A stretch of 64,000 bases of DNA. Source: CAYVHB01 sp964450865 (GTDB lineage: Bacteria > Bacillota > Clostridia > Saccharofermentanales > UBA5734). Of this stretch, positions 1-8,420 are shown in pieces. The notes under the pieces are model-generated. The model ran no database searches, had not been told where the DNA came from, and saw only the letters and a program-made list of their open reading frames with translations. The translations under genes were made by a program, and so were the position numbers. The stretch covers positions 1 through 64,000 of the forward strand of contig CAYVHB010000012.1 in NCBI GenBank assembly GCA_964450865.1. The letters run 5' to 3'. Numbering within the stretch: position 1 is the first letter of the stretch; the number at the start of each line of letters is the position of its first letter.

Positions 1-975
1 CCCGTGCCGGTTCTGTCGATCATCAGCGCACGCGGCTGCCCCTACCGCTGTGCTTTTTGCTTTGAAGGCGGTTGCTCCAAAGATCTGCGTTCCAGGCCGG
101 TGACGGATGTTCTGACAGAACTGGACTATCGCCTGGCTACCCGGGACGGCCCCACTTATGTCCTGTTTCAGGATGACACCTTCACGACCTCGGCGACCCG
201 TCTGGATGCGTTGCTGGACGGGCTGAGGCGGCTCAGGGGGAAATACGATTTTGTCTGGTTCTGCGAAGGTCATGCGAGTTTTTTTGATCGATATCCTGAC
301 GCAATGCGGGCGATGGTCGGATCTGGCATGGTTCGGATGCAGATCGGCATGGAGTCCGGCTCGCAAAAAGTCCTGGATGCTTATGATAAAAGGATCACGC
401 CTTTACTCGTCCGCAAGGTGGCTGAGCTGGCCTGGGAGGCCGGGCTGCCGCAGCTGGCCGGGAATTTCATCATTGGTGGCGCCTTTGAAGACCGCGAGAC
501 ATTGGCTGCAACGGAGCGCTTTCTCCTGTCCCTGGTCAGGGATTTCCCGGGCCTGATCGAGCCTTCTACCACTTTTCTAATGCCCTTGCCAGGCACTCGC
601 GTCACGAACGAACCAGAATCGCTGGGGCTGTTTTTCGATGATCTGGATTTCGTGACTGGACTCGAGGATTACCCGGTCAACCATACAGCGGCCCTTTCCC
701 GCTGGGACTTGTGCACACTGCGCCGGTCGCTGCTGTCAAAGGTTCTTGACCTGATGCGGTGCCAATTTGAGCGCGGAGAAATTCCTGAACGGTTCATTCT
801 GTCCAGTTTTGCCCTGAATTGCCGCTACCATCTGGTGAATGCCTACCTCCGGCACGTCTATACCCGGGACCAGGCAGCTGCTGCCAGCTGGGCCTGGCGC
901 GCCAGGGCCTGGCAGATGATCGGAGCCCTGCCGGCAGCGGTGTGCACCCCCTGCCTGAGGTTGAATGACGCCTGA
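1..975 (+). CDS. Radical SAM protein, N-terminally truncated by window edge
   Basis: The frame is open to the first base, so the gene starts upstream. Counting from the GTG at 4, the radical SAM 4Fe-4S motif is C12-PYR-C16-AF-C19, followed by the usual barrel features: an FQDDTF segment near residues 55-60 and an MESGSQKVLD strand near 116. The motif sitting at the very start of the visible part suggests that an upstream domain, typically a cobalamin-binding (B12) domain in this subfamily, lies outside the window; that is inference. The substrate cannot be told. The gene ends at a TGA (973-975) just before a hairpin terminator and converges with the 3D-domain gene. Confidence 0.8.
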   Translation, partial: PVPVLSIISARGCPYRCAFCFEGGCSKDLRSRPVTDVLTELDYRLATRDGPTYVLFQDDTFTTSATRLDALLDGLRRLRGKYDFVWFCEGHASFFDRYPDAMRAMVGSGMVRMQIGMESGSQKVLDAYDKRITPLLVRKVAELAWEAGLPQLAGNFIIGGAFEDRETLAATERFLLSLVRDFPGLIEPSTTFLMPLPGTRVTNEPESLGLFFDDLDFVTGLEDYPVNHTAALSRWDLCTLRRSLLSKVLDLMRCQFERGEIPERFILSSFALNCRYHLVNAYLRHVYTRDQAAAASWAWRARAWQMIGALPAAVCTPCLRLNDA

Positions 976-982
976 CACAAAC

Positions 983-1020
983 AGAACGCCTGGCATTGAG
1001 AATTGCCGGGCGTTCTTGTC
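983..1020. terminator. Hairpin terminator between convergent genes
   Basis: A 13-bp stem (983-995 with 1004-1016, one G-U pair) closes an 8-nt loop. The T-rich tail is clearer in the minus-strand direction (TTCTGTTTGTG), so it may serve the 3D-domain gene's neighbour as well as the radical SAM gene. Confidence 0.6.
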
Positions 1021-1109
1021 CACGTGGTTCATGATGAATCCTGTGTACCAGAAGATCATTCAGATGCCTGATATCCGCGGGGGGGGCAGGAATCTCCTAC
1101 AGAAATTGC

Positions 1110-2141
1110 CTATTTGACAATCCTGAGCCGGACCGTCACGTGACCGGCCGAAGGGATATCGCTGGAATTTTCAACCAGGATGTCAATCCGATTACCCTTG
1201 ATAGAGCCGCCGCAATCTTCGGCGACCCGATAGCCGTAGCCTTCGATATATACTTTTGTACGATAGGGGATGACAGACGGGTCAACCGCGATAGTCCGTC
1301 CGGGGGTCGGTGTCGTGCCAATCGCCGTCGAACCGCTCTGGCCTGGCTCATCCAGGGCATAGAAGGATGCGACAAAAGTCATCCATACATAGCCGGAATC
1401 ATCGGTTACGGTCGTTGTCTTTGGCTTCGGTGTCGGCCTGGGCGTTGGCCGGGGTGTTGGCCGGGGTGTTGGTGCCGGTTTCTTAGTCGGCTTCGGCGTC
1501 GGCCTGAGCGTCGGCCGGGGTGTTGGTGTCGGTTTGCTGACAACTTCCGGGGTGAGAAAATCAGACTTCAGATACCCCGTCTGGCCTGTTGCAGTCAAAA
1601 CTTGTGACCATTCTGAAGTGGAATCGAGGAACGTCACGGTGTCGCCTTGCGTGATCTGGCACAGAACGGTGGTGTCTGTGCTGGGCAGTTCGCGCACATT
1701 GGCGCGGCTGACCGCAACGTACAAGGTTGTGCCCCGGGCATAGGCTGGTGCTGTCGGCAAGGGCTCGCTGGTGGTGCTGGTGACGATCGGGGTAGTCATC
1801 GATCGGCTGAAGGTCGTCTCAGGGGCAAGATCCAGATCTTCTGTCCAGTCTGTTCCCGGCTGCCCGTCAAACCCGCCGGAGCGGGCGAATGGATCCGCAC
1901 CGCCCGGATCATCGGCATAGTCGGCGATCAGGGTGGCGCCGGCCCCATCAGATTGTGGCCGGGCTTCAGGAAATTGGCCAATCGCCAGCCAGGGGGCCAG
2001 GATGCCGGACCCCAGGATGACCGACACCATCATCAGCAAAAATTTCTGCCGGACCTGCTTGTTCTGTAATCGGGTCGGGCGGACTTTTCTGACAGCTGTC
2101 CCGGATTCATAGTCAAGATTGTACGCATCATTCTTTTTCAT
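1110..2141 (-). CDS. SH3b and 3D-domain cell-wall protein
   Basis: A 343-residue protein with a cytoplasmic basic N-terminus, one transmembrane segment or uncleaved signal (about 34-54), an SH3b domain (about 137-197), a Pro/Thr/Lys/Arg-rich linker (202-243) and a C-terminal 3D domain (about 252-343). The three aspartates that name the 3D family are visible: D287 (AVDPSVIP), D309 (AEDCGG) and D320 (NRIDI). 3D domains are related to the MltA lytic transglycosylase fold and occur in spore and cell-wall proteins of Bacillota; SH3b domains bind peptidoglycan. The expected role is peptidoglycan binding or remodelling outside the membrane. No strong Shine-Dalgarno precedes the ATG at 2141, so a start at the later Met pair (37-38) is possible. 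Confidence 0.85.
   Translation of the reverse strand: MKKNDAYNLDYESGTAVRKVRPTRLQNKQVRQKFLLMMVSVILGSGILAPWLAIGQFPEARPQSDGAGATLIADYADDPGGADPFARSGGFDGQPGTDWTEDLDLAPETTFSRSMTTPIVTSTTSEPLPTAPAYARGTTLYVAVSRANVRELPSTDTTVLCQITQGDTVTFLDSTSEWSQVLTATGQTGYLKSDFLTPEVVSKPTPTPRPTLRPTPKPTKKPAPTPRPTPRPTPRPTPKPKTTTVTDDSGYVWMTFVASFYALDEPGQSGSTAIGTTPTPGRTIAVDPSVIPYRTKVYIEGYGYRVAEDCGGSIKGNRIDILVENSSDIPSAGHVTVRLRIVK
1419..1536 (-). repeat. Pro-Thr linker repeat
   Basis: Degenerate short repeats of GGCGTTGGCCGGGGT type encode the PTPRPT-style linker between the SH3b and 3D domains. Such wall-spanning linkers vary in copy number between strains. Confidence 0.7.
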
Positions 2142-2370
2142 ATCTTATATTTTACAGGAGTCACGGCACTGAAATAAGCAATGATCTGTGAATTTTAATC
2201 TGGCCGGCCGGCGCAATTTCAATATTGCCCGGATGTTGCCCGGCTCCCGCGGCCTGCCCGGGCCAAGGTCGCAAAATCAGGCGCATGTATGCGATCGGGC
2301 TTGTGTGGATACAGCCCGGTCCCCGCAGTCTGCTTCATTCCAGGGGAAATTGCTTCTCGTCTCAAAAATT
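2142..2370. other. Intergenic, no gene seen
   Basis: Divergent intergenic stretch between the 3D-domain gene and the acyl-CoA synthetase gene. It is GC-rich in its first half; I see no coding region, tRNA or convincing structured RNA in it. Confidence 0.5.
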
Positions 2371-2399
2371 TTGTCACATTTGCAAGAATCCGCTATAAT
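2371..2399 (+). promoter_or_regulatory. Sigma-A-type promoter for the acyl-CoA synthetase gene
   Basis: TTGTCA at 2371-2376 and TATAAT at 2394-2399 are separated by exactly 17 nt. The transcript would start near 2406, leaving a leader of about 120 nt. Confidence 0.75.
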
Positions 2400-2528
2400 C
2401 TAGTCACATAGTGAGCCAGGATTCAGGTCAGTAGGCGTTCATGGGGCGTAGCGGATTATGATTGCCATCCGCAGCATCATGCTGCCGGCTGAACAGTGCA
2501 AACCTTACAGAAAGCGGGGCCTTGTTTC

Positions 2529-4421
2529 ATGAAGAACATTCCACTCTATGATGTCAGTCCTATCAAAGACCTGCGGGATATGCTGCAGCAAAGCACGCGT
2601 CAGTTTGCCGACAAGACAGCTGTCTTGACCAAGGATGCCCATGCAGCCCGGGTCAATGGTGCGGCGTCAGCTGCTTCGGCCGCCACAGACAATGCGGCTG
2701 AGGGCAGTGCGGCGGGCGGGGCGGCAAACGGTGCAGCGACGGGGAGTGCGGCCGGGGGCAAAGAACGCAGTACGCCTTATTACCCGATCACCTACCGCCA
2801 GCTGGGTCAGGATGTTGATGCCCTGGGCACCTGCTTCATGCACCAGGGCCTGGCCGGAGGGCGGGTTGCCATTCTGGCCGAGACGCGCTACGAATGGTAC
2901 ATCACCTATCTGGCGACCGTGAACGGGGTCGGCATCGTCGTGCCGCTGGATAAAGAACTGCCGGCGACCGAAATTGCCAACCTGCTCAACCGCTCACATT
3001 CAGATGTGCTGGTATTTTCAAAGTCCAAACTGAAGGATATCAATGCCATCCGGGACAAGATCCCCAGCGTGCGTTATTTTGTCTGCATGGACAAGCCGAC
3101 GGTCACCGGCGACTTGTATTTCTGGGACTGGCTGAGCCTGGGCCAGACCCGCCTGGCCGCGGGTGACCGTTCCTTCCTGGGTGCGCCGATTGATCCGGAA
3201 GTCATGCATATCCTGCTCTTTACATCCGGCACGACCGCCCAGTCCAAGGCTGTCATGCTGTCCCACCGCAATATCTGTGTCAATCTCATGGCCATGTGCC
3301 AGATGTATATGATTACCGCTGAGGATACCTTCCTGTCGGTCCTGCCAATACATCACACTTATGAATGCACCTGCGGATTCCTCTGTCCGATCTATCGCGG
3401 CTCCGCGGTTGCGATTTGTGAGGGGCTGCGCCATATTGCCAAGAATATGGTCGAAGCCAGGCCGACAACTGTCCTCGTGGTCCCGCTGATGCTGGAGCTT
3501 TTCTACAAACGGATCATGAAAGCGGCCACTGCGGATCCGAAACTGGCCAGGAAGTTCAGGATGGGTCTTAAGATCAGCAAGGTCCTGTATAAAGTCGGCA
3601 TCGACAAACGCCGCACGCTTTTCGCCAGGGTCCATGATACCTTTGGTGGCCGCTTGCGCACGATTATTGCTGGTGGCGCCGCAATTGAGCCTTCCATCCT
3701 GGCCGGGATGCGCGATCTGGGCTTCAGCTGCGTCCAGGGTTATGGCCTGACAGAATGTGCGCCGATCCTGGCCCTGAACCGGGATGTCGACTTCAAGGAT
3801 GTATCGGCCGGTCTGCCGCTGCCCGGGGTTGAAGTCAGGATCGTTGATAAGGATGAAAACGGTATCGGTGAAATCATCGGCCGGGGCCCCAATGTCATGA
3901 TGGGCTATTTTGAAAATGCCGAAGCCACGGCTGAGGCGATAGACAGTGATCATTTCTTCCATACCGGCGACCTCGGCTACATTGACAAGGACGGCTTTGT
4001 CATCATCACCGGCCGCAAGAAAAATGTCATTATTGCCAAGAATGGCAAGAATATTTTCCCGGAAGAAATCGAATTCAAGCTGCTCCATTACGACCTGATA
4101 GCGGAATGCCTGATCAGTGGCGAAGTGGATGCGGATGGCGAGACCCTGGTCGTGGCCGAAATTTTCCCCAATGAGGAGAAAGTCAAGGAGTTGTTCGGCG
4201 ATGTCGGGCTGACCGCCGACCCGGTCCGCCAGAGGATCAACGAAATTATCCGTGAAGTCAATCACAGCCTTGTTACCTATAAGTACATCAAGCGCTTCAC
4301 CCTGCGGGCGACCGAATTTGAAAAGACCACGTCCAAGAAAATCAAGCGCAAATACGCGACGACCCCGAACGCCAGTCCGTCAGCGGCCGCAGCCGGCAAA
4401 CCCGGGCCTAGCGGCGGCTAA
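2529..4421 (+). CDS. Long-chain acyl-CoA synthetase (AMP-forming)
   Basis: A 630-residue ANL-superfamily adenylating enzyme that activates a carboxylic acid, probably a fatty acid, to its CoA thioester through an acyl-AMP. Visible motifs are the P-loop LLFTSGTTAQSKAVMLSHRN (about 229-248), YGLTECAP, the hinge HTGDLGYIDKDGFVIITGR followed by KKNVIIAKNGKN, and a lysine-rich C-terminus (TTSKKIKRK) where the catalytic lysine of the family lies. The ATG at 2529 is preferred over an in-frame GTG at 2496 because family similarity begins there (MKNIPLYDVSPIKDLRDML). Residues 38-77 are an Ala/Gly/Ser insertion not expected in the family. The gene stands alone behind its own promoter. Confidence 0.85.
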   Translation: MKNIPLYDVSPIKDLRDMLQQSTRQFADKTAVLTKDAHAARVNGAASAASAATDNAAEGSAAGGAANGAATGSAAGGKERSTPYYPITYRQLGQDVDALGTCFMHQGLAGGRVAILAETRYEWYITYLATVNGVGIVVPLDKELPATEIANLLNRSHSDVLVFSKSKLKDINAIRDKIPSVRYFVCMDKPTVTGDLYFWDWLSLGQTRLAAGDRSFLGAPIDPEVMHILLFTSGTTAQSKAVMLSHRNICVNLMAMCQMYMITAEDTFLSVLPIHHTYECTCGFLCPIYRGSAVAICEGLRHIAKNMVEARPTTVLVVPLMLELFYKRIMKAATADPKLARKFRMGLKISKVLYKVGIDKRRTLFARVHDTFGGRLRTIIAGGAAIEPSILAGMRDLGFSCVQGYGLTECAPILALNRDVDFKDVSAGLPLPGVEVRIVDKDENGIGEIIGRGPNVMMGYFENAEATAEAIDSDHFFHTGDLGYIDKDGFVIITGRKKNVIIAKNGKNIFPEEIEFKLLHYDLIAECLISGEVDADGETLVVAEIFPNEEKVKELFGDVGLTADPVRQRINEIIREVNHSLVTYKYIKRFTLRATEFEKTTSKKIKRKYATTPNASPSAAAAGKPGPSGG

Positions 4422-4778
4422 GCGATCGGAAACCTTTGCCGCCTCTGGCAATAATGCTGATAGGCAATAGGTAGCCGGAAAATCCGTACCCGATGGCGGC
4501 AAAGTGACCGGGCCGTCCCGCGTGCCACGGAAACGGCGGGGATCGCTGCCAATCCATTCTGCAACTGCAACCAGGCAAAATGACTGGTAACCGATCCGTT
4601 GAGGCCGGTTACCAGTCAGAATTCCTTTGTGACTGCCATTACAGAACTGCTCCGGCGCATCCTGTATAATCAGGTTAATCAGGTCAATCAGGATCGCGTA
4701 ACCGAATAATCGAAGCAATCAGGACAGCGTAATCGATGCAACATTTATCTGTCCGTGGTGAACAAGGAGAATTTCTGT
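4422..4778. other. Intergenic region holding a terminator and a -10-like box
   Basis: The first part holds the terminator listed separately. A TATAAT sits at 4665-4670 with no good -35 at normal spacing; it is the best candidate start for the thioredoxin cluster. No coding sequence is apparent. Confidence 0.45.
4581..4627 (+). terminator. Terminator after the acyl-CoA synthetase gene
   Basis: A perfect 13-bp stem (4581-4593 with 4606-4618) with a 12-nt loop, followed by a modest T-rich tail (ATTCCTTTGT). Confidence 0.65.
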
Positions 4779-5306
4779 ATGGTTCAATATGGTAAAAAGT
4801 TCAAGGTTGGGGCTGTTCTGGCCGGTGTTGTCGTGCTGGCCCTGCTGGTCCTGGCGGCCAAGGCCATTTTGCCCGGCCAGAGCAGCCTGGGCGGCCAGAG
4901 CGGCCAGCAGTTTGGCCAGGCAACGACAGCCAGCGCAGCCGATAACCCCGTTTATGAGCTCGTTGTCCAGGATGGCAGCGTGTCGCATCAGGCCATCGCT
5001 GACTTTACAGCTTATCTTCAATCAACCGATCAGCCGATCTTTGTTGATTTCTGGGCGGACTGGTGCTCGCCTTGCCAGAAGGCCGCCCCGACCGTCGAGA
5101 AGCTGGCTTCGGAGTATGCCGGTCGAGCCCATATTGTAAAGGTCAACGTGGATTATGCACCGGAGGTAGCCAGCGCCTATAAGGCCACGGCCATCCCGCA
5201 TTTTGTGGTCATCCAGGACAGCCAGGTTGTTCAGTCCATGAGCGGCTATGGGCCGGCCAGCGACGCCAGGATGCGCAAAATGATCAACTCGGTGCTGGCT
5301 GAATAA
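4779..5306 (+). CDS. Membrane-anchored thioredoxin-like protein
   Basis: A 175-residue thioredoxin-fold protein with one N-terminal hydrophobic segment (about 10-28) and an active site WCSPC in the context FVDFWADWCSPCQKAAP; the cis-proline loop is TAIPHF. The catalytic domain would face the outside, so a role in extracytoplasmic disulfide reduction or exchange is inferred. The ATG at 4779 is chosen over an in-frame GTG at 4755 because AAGGAGA (4764-4770) lies 8 nt upstream. It is the first of three close genes (a 45-residue CXXC protein and a polyferredoxin follow), which suggests that electrons from a membrane iron-sulfur protein feed this thioredoxin. Confidence 0.85.
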   Translation: MVQYGKKFKVGAVLAGVVVLALLVLAAKAILPGQSSLGGQSGQQFGQATTASAADNPVYELVVQDGSVSHQAIADFTAYLQSTDQPIFVDFWADWCSPCQKAAPTVEKLASEYAGRAHIVKVNVDYAPEVASAYKATAIPHFVVIQDSQVVQSMSGYGPASDARMRKMINSVLAE

Positions 5307-5326
5307 TACCCTCAGGGAGGGTGACC

Positions 5327-5464
5327 ATGACTGTGCAGGCAAAACGCTGGCTGGTTCTGGCGGCCGGTTTATTGGCTCTTGGATTTGGCATCTGGCGTCA
5401 GGATGTCCTTTTAGTATGGCGCAAGGCAATCAACATATGTCTGGGGTGTATTGGCATTGGCTGA
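5327..5464 (+). CDS. CD1871A-type CXXC microprotein
   Basis: A 45-residue protein: one transmembrane helix (about 8-22), then a short arm ending in AINICLGCIGIG, which carries the CXXC pair C38 and C41. This matches the pattern I recall for the clostridial 'CD1871A family CXXC motif-containing protein', which sits between thioredoxin and 4Fe-4S genes in other Clostridia. GGGAGGGTGACC immediately upstream is a strong ribosome binding site. Its last 14 nt overlap the start of the polyferredoxin gene, so the two are probably translationally coupled. The cysteines could relay electrons between the membrane ferredoxin and thioredoxin; that is inference. Confidence 0.8.
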   Translation: MTVQAKRWLVLAAGLLALGFGIWRQDVLLVWRKAINICLGCIGIG

Positions 5465-6416
5465 GAGGCAAGATCCTGTTAAAAGGCGCCAGCGTCCGCC
5501 AGGCCAGCTGCATCGCCAGCAACGATACCGCAAGTGGTTCCAGGGCCTGGCGGTCCTGGTCAGCAACAGTTATCTGGCCGGATTTTTCCGGGGGACGATC
5601 TATCAGGGACCCTTGAAGAAAATCTGTTTGCCGGGATTGAACTGTTACTCGTGTCCGGGGGCACTGGGGGCCTGTCCGCTCGGATCCCTGCAGAATTCGC
5701 TGGCTGATCCCGGACAGCGGATTTCCTTTTATGTGCTGGGGTTCCTGACGGTGACCGGTGGCTTGCTGGGACGTGCTGTCTGTGGCTGGCTGTGCCCGTT
5801 TGGCTGGTTCCAGGAACTGCTGCATCGCCTGCCTGGACGCAAGCTGCGTCCGGAGCGCCGGCCACGCCTGCATCGGTCACTTCTGGCTGGCAAATTTGGC
5901 ATACTTGTCATTTTTGTTGTTCTTTTGCCGTTTGGGCCGACTTTATGGGGGCGATTCGGTGAGCCTTATTTTTGCAAGCTGATCTGTCCATCCGGCACCC
6001 TGATGGCCGGCTTGCCCTTGCTGGCAATGAATGCTGACCTGCGATCGCTGGCTGGCTGGCTGTTTGGCTGGAAAGGCCTGCTGCTGGCGATTGTCGTGAC
6101 CCTGTCCATTTTTATTTCCCGGCCCTTTTGCCGCTATGCCTGTCCACTGGGCGCGCTTTACGGATTCTTCAACCGGATCAGTCTCTATCGTGTAACGGTC
6201 GATCCGGTCCGCTGCACAAACTGTGGCATTTGCACGCGCCATTGTCCGATGGCCGTGCCGGTTCCGGCCGACCCCAACGGTGCCGAGTGTATCCGCTGCG
6301 GCGAATGTGCGGCGGTCTGCCCGCATCAGGCGATCCATTGCGGCATCAAAAACGGCGCGGCCAGCCGGCCAGCGCTATCAGCACCGTCTGGCAGCCAGGA
6401 CAGGCATGGTTTATAA
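5451..6416 (+). CDS. Membrane polyferredoxin (NapH/YccM-like 4Fe-4S protein)
   Basis: About 321 residues with four or five transmembrane helices. Cysteine sets visible are CLPGLNCYSCPGALGACP near the start, CGWLCP and CRYACP membrane-edge motifs of the NapH/NosR/RdxA type, and a C-terminal di-cluster ferredoxin (CTNCGICTRHCP and CIRCGECAAVCP). It should carry electrons across or along the membrane. The start is uncertain: TTG at 5451 or 5457, both inside the end of the CXXC microprotein gene. Gene order (thioredoxin, microprotein, polyferredoxin) argues for a single reducing pathway to the cell exterior. Confidence 0.8.
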   Translation: MALAERQDPVKRRQRPPGQLHRQQRYRKWFQGLAVLVSNSYLAGFFRGTIYQGPLKKICLPGLNCYSCPGALGACPLGSLQNSLADPGQRISFYVLGFLTVTGGLLGRAVCGWLCPFGWFQELLHRLPGRKLRPERRPRLHRSLLAGKFGILVIFVVLLPFGPTLWGRFGEPYFCKLICPSGTLMAGLPLLAMNADLRSLAGWLFGWKGLLLAIVVTLSIFISRPFCRYACPLGALYGFFNRISLYRVTVDPVRCTNCGICTRHCPMAVPVPADPNGAECIRCGECAAVCPHQAIHCGIKNGAASRPALSAPSGSQDRHGL

Positions 6417-6443
6417 TCAAGGGGCTGACGCAGCCGAAACAAT

Positions 6444-6512
6444 GGGCCCAGGCCAGGAGCCGCGGCAACAGGATCATGACAACGGGCCCAGGCGAGGAGT
6501 CGCGGCAACAGG
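6444..6512. repeat. Imperfect 29-bp direct repeat, 40-bp period
   Basis: Copies at 6444-6472 and 6484-6512 differ at two positions. They lie in the 144-bp gap upstream of the ABC exporter genes and are unlike any coding feature there. Confidence 0.8.
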
Positions 6513-6560
6513 GCAGATGAGCTCGATCGTTCTTTTCATTGGCTGCGTCCGGAAAGAAGG

Positions 6561-8420
6561 GTGGCTTTGCGAAATGTCTTGTCCTTTTTACGTGCATACC
6601 GCCGTCACCTGATTATTGGTCCGGCTTTCAAGCTGATTGAAGCGATTCTCGAGCTGCTGCTGCCGCTGGTTGTGGCCCGGATGATTGACCGCGGGATCCG
6701 CCTCGCGGACAAGGGCCTTATTTTACAGGATGGACTGCTGGGGGTGCTGCTGGCGATAATTGGCCTGGGCTGTGCCCTGGTCTGCCAGTACACTGCCTCG
6801 CTGGCCTCGCAAGGTTACGGTACAGACTTGCGCCGGACCCTGTTTGCCAGAATCCTGCATCTGCCCCAGGCTGCTGTTGAACAATTCGGCAGTGTTTCGC
6901 TGACAAATCGCCTGACCAGTGATACGGTGACCTTGCAGCAAGCCGTAGCCATGCTGATCCGCCTCGTGGTCCGGGCTCCGTTTTTAACGGTCGGCGGGGT
7001 GGTCATGGCCTGGCTGATCGACTGGCAGCTGGCCCTGATTTTTGTTTTGGTTCTCCCCCTGTTTGTGCTGGTCTTGTATAGTGTGATCAGCCGGAGTATT
7101 CCTCTCGTGCGGCTGATCCAGCAGAAGCTTGACCAGATGGTGCAGGTTCTGCTGGAGTCGCTTGACGGCAGCCGGGTAATCCGGGCTTTTGGCCGGGAAA
7201 AGGATCATCAGGCCCGCTTTGCAGCCAGCAATGACGCCGTGGCTGATGCGGCCTGGCAGGCGGGCCGGATGTCGGCCTGGCTCAATCCGGTGACGACCCT
7301 GATCCTGAACGGCGCGATCGTCGCCATCCTCTGGCTGGGTGGCTGGCGGATCGGGATCGGGCGCCTGAGTCAGGGCGAACTGATCGCTTTTATCAACTAT
7401 CTGGGACAGATTCTGGCTGCCCTGATGGTGGTGGCCAATCTGGTGGTTCTGTATACAAGAGCCTACGCAGCCGGCCGGCGGGTTGAGGCTGTCCTGACCG
7501 CGCCAATCCTGCAGGATGACCTGGCCGCACCGATTATCAAGGACGAGCCGGTCACGCCGCTGCACCAGGACGAGCCGGCTGCGCCGATCCGCCAGGACGA
7601 CCTGGCTGCACGGGTCCGGCAGATTGATGGAGCCTCTGCCCGTCTTGCAGCAGACCGTTCAAAGTGGAGTTCCGGCCTGGCGTTTCAGGATGTCTGTTTT
7701 ACTTATCCGACTGCCAGTGCGCCGTTGTTTCAGGGCTTGTCCTTTACCATTGCCCCCGGGGCCACGCTGGGCGTCATTGGCCCGACCGGCTCTGGCAAGT
7801 CGACGCTGGTGGCCTTGCTGTTGCGCCAGCATGAAATCAGTGCTGGCGCGATCAGCTTTGCCGGCCGGTCGATTGCTGACCAGGCGCGTGCCGACTGGCT
7901 GGCCCGTGTGGCTGTAGTCCCGCAAAAGAGTGTCTTGCTGACCGGGTCCCTCGCGGATAATTTGCGCCTGGGCCAGCCGCTGGCTGCTGAGGATGACCTG
8001 TGGTGGGCCCTGACGGTGGCCCAGGCAGCCGATTTTGTCCGCGCTTTACCGAAAGGCCTGGCCACGCCCGTTGCCCAGGGTGGCCGAAATTTTTCCGGTG
8101 GCCAGCGCCAGCGTCTGGCGATTGCCCGAGCCTTGCTGGTCAGGCCAGCGCTGCTGATTCTCGACGACAGCACCAGTGCCCTGGATTATGCCACCGATGC
8201 CGCCCTGCGGCGCGCCCTGGCTGATGAGCCGCGCCTGGCTGGCCTGACCTGCCTGATCATTTCCCAGCGCGTGGCGGCTATCCGCCAGGCTGACCGGATC
8301 CTGGTGCTGGATGATGGCCAGGCGGTTGGCTTCGGGTCTCATCAGGAATTGCTGGCAACCAATGATACGTACCAGGAAATCTGTCAGTCCCAGCTGACAC
8401 ATCCGGAGAGCGTGACATGA
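6561..8420 (+). CDS. ABC exporter half-transporter with degenerate catalytic site
   Basis: A 619-residue TMD-NBD protein. Six transmembrane helices span about 15-300; the nucleotide-binding domain has Walker A GPTGSGKS (near 407), signature FSGGQRQRLAIARALL and Walker B LLILDDSTSALD. The catalytic Glu after Walker B is Asp and the switch His is Gln (IISQRVAAI). This is the pattern of the degenerate partner in heterodimeric exporters such as TM287/288 and BmrCD. Between TMD and NBD, residues about 316-355 form an imperfect repeat of DEPVTP/DEPAAP/DDLAA type. The start is GTG 6561 or TTG 6567. It overlaps the partner gene by ATGA, so the two subunits are coupled. Confidence 0.9.
   Translation: MALRNVLSFLRAYRRHLIIGPAFKLIEAILELLLPLVVARMIDRGIRLADKGLILQDGLLGVLLAIIGLGCALVCQYTASLASQGYGTDLRRTLFARILHLPQAAVEQFGSVSLTNRLTSDTVTLQQAVAMLIRLVVRAPFLTVGGVVMAWLIDWQLALIFVLVLPLFVLVLYSVISRSIPLVRLIQQKLDQMVQVLLESLDGSRVIRAFGREKDHQARFAASNDAVADAAWQAGRMSAWLNPVTTLILNGAIVAILWLGGWRIGIGRLSQGELIAFINYLGQILAALMVVANLVVLYTRAYAAGRRVEAVLTAPILQDDLAAPIIKDEPVTPLHQDEPAAPIRQDDLAARVRQIDGASARLAADRSKWSSGLAFQDVCFTYPTASAPLFQGLSFTIAPGATLGVIGPTGSGKSTLVALLLRQHEISAGAISFAGRSIADQARADWLARVAVVPQKSVLLTGSLADNLRLGQPLAAEDDLWWALTVAQAADFVRALPKGLATPVAQGGRNFSGGQRQRLAIARALLVRPALLILDDSTSALDYATDAALRRALADEPRLAGLTCLIISQRVAAIRQADRILVLDDGQAVGFGSHQELLATNDTYQEICQSQLTHPESVT

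Noticed and set aside
1419..1536. CRISPR-like short repeats
   Set aside because: They are in-frame Pro-Thr linker codons with no spacers; no cas genes are present.
3018..4265. A 415-codon open frame antisense to the acyl-CoA synthetase gene
   Set aside because: Same explanation: GC-rich codon bias keeps the opposite frame open; the sense protein is clearly a known family.
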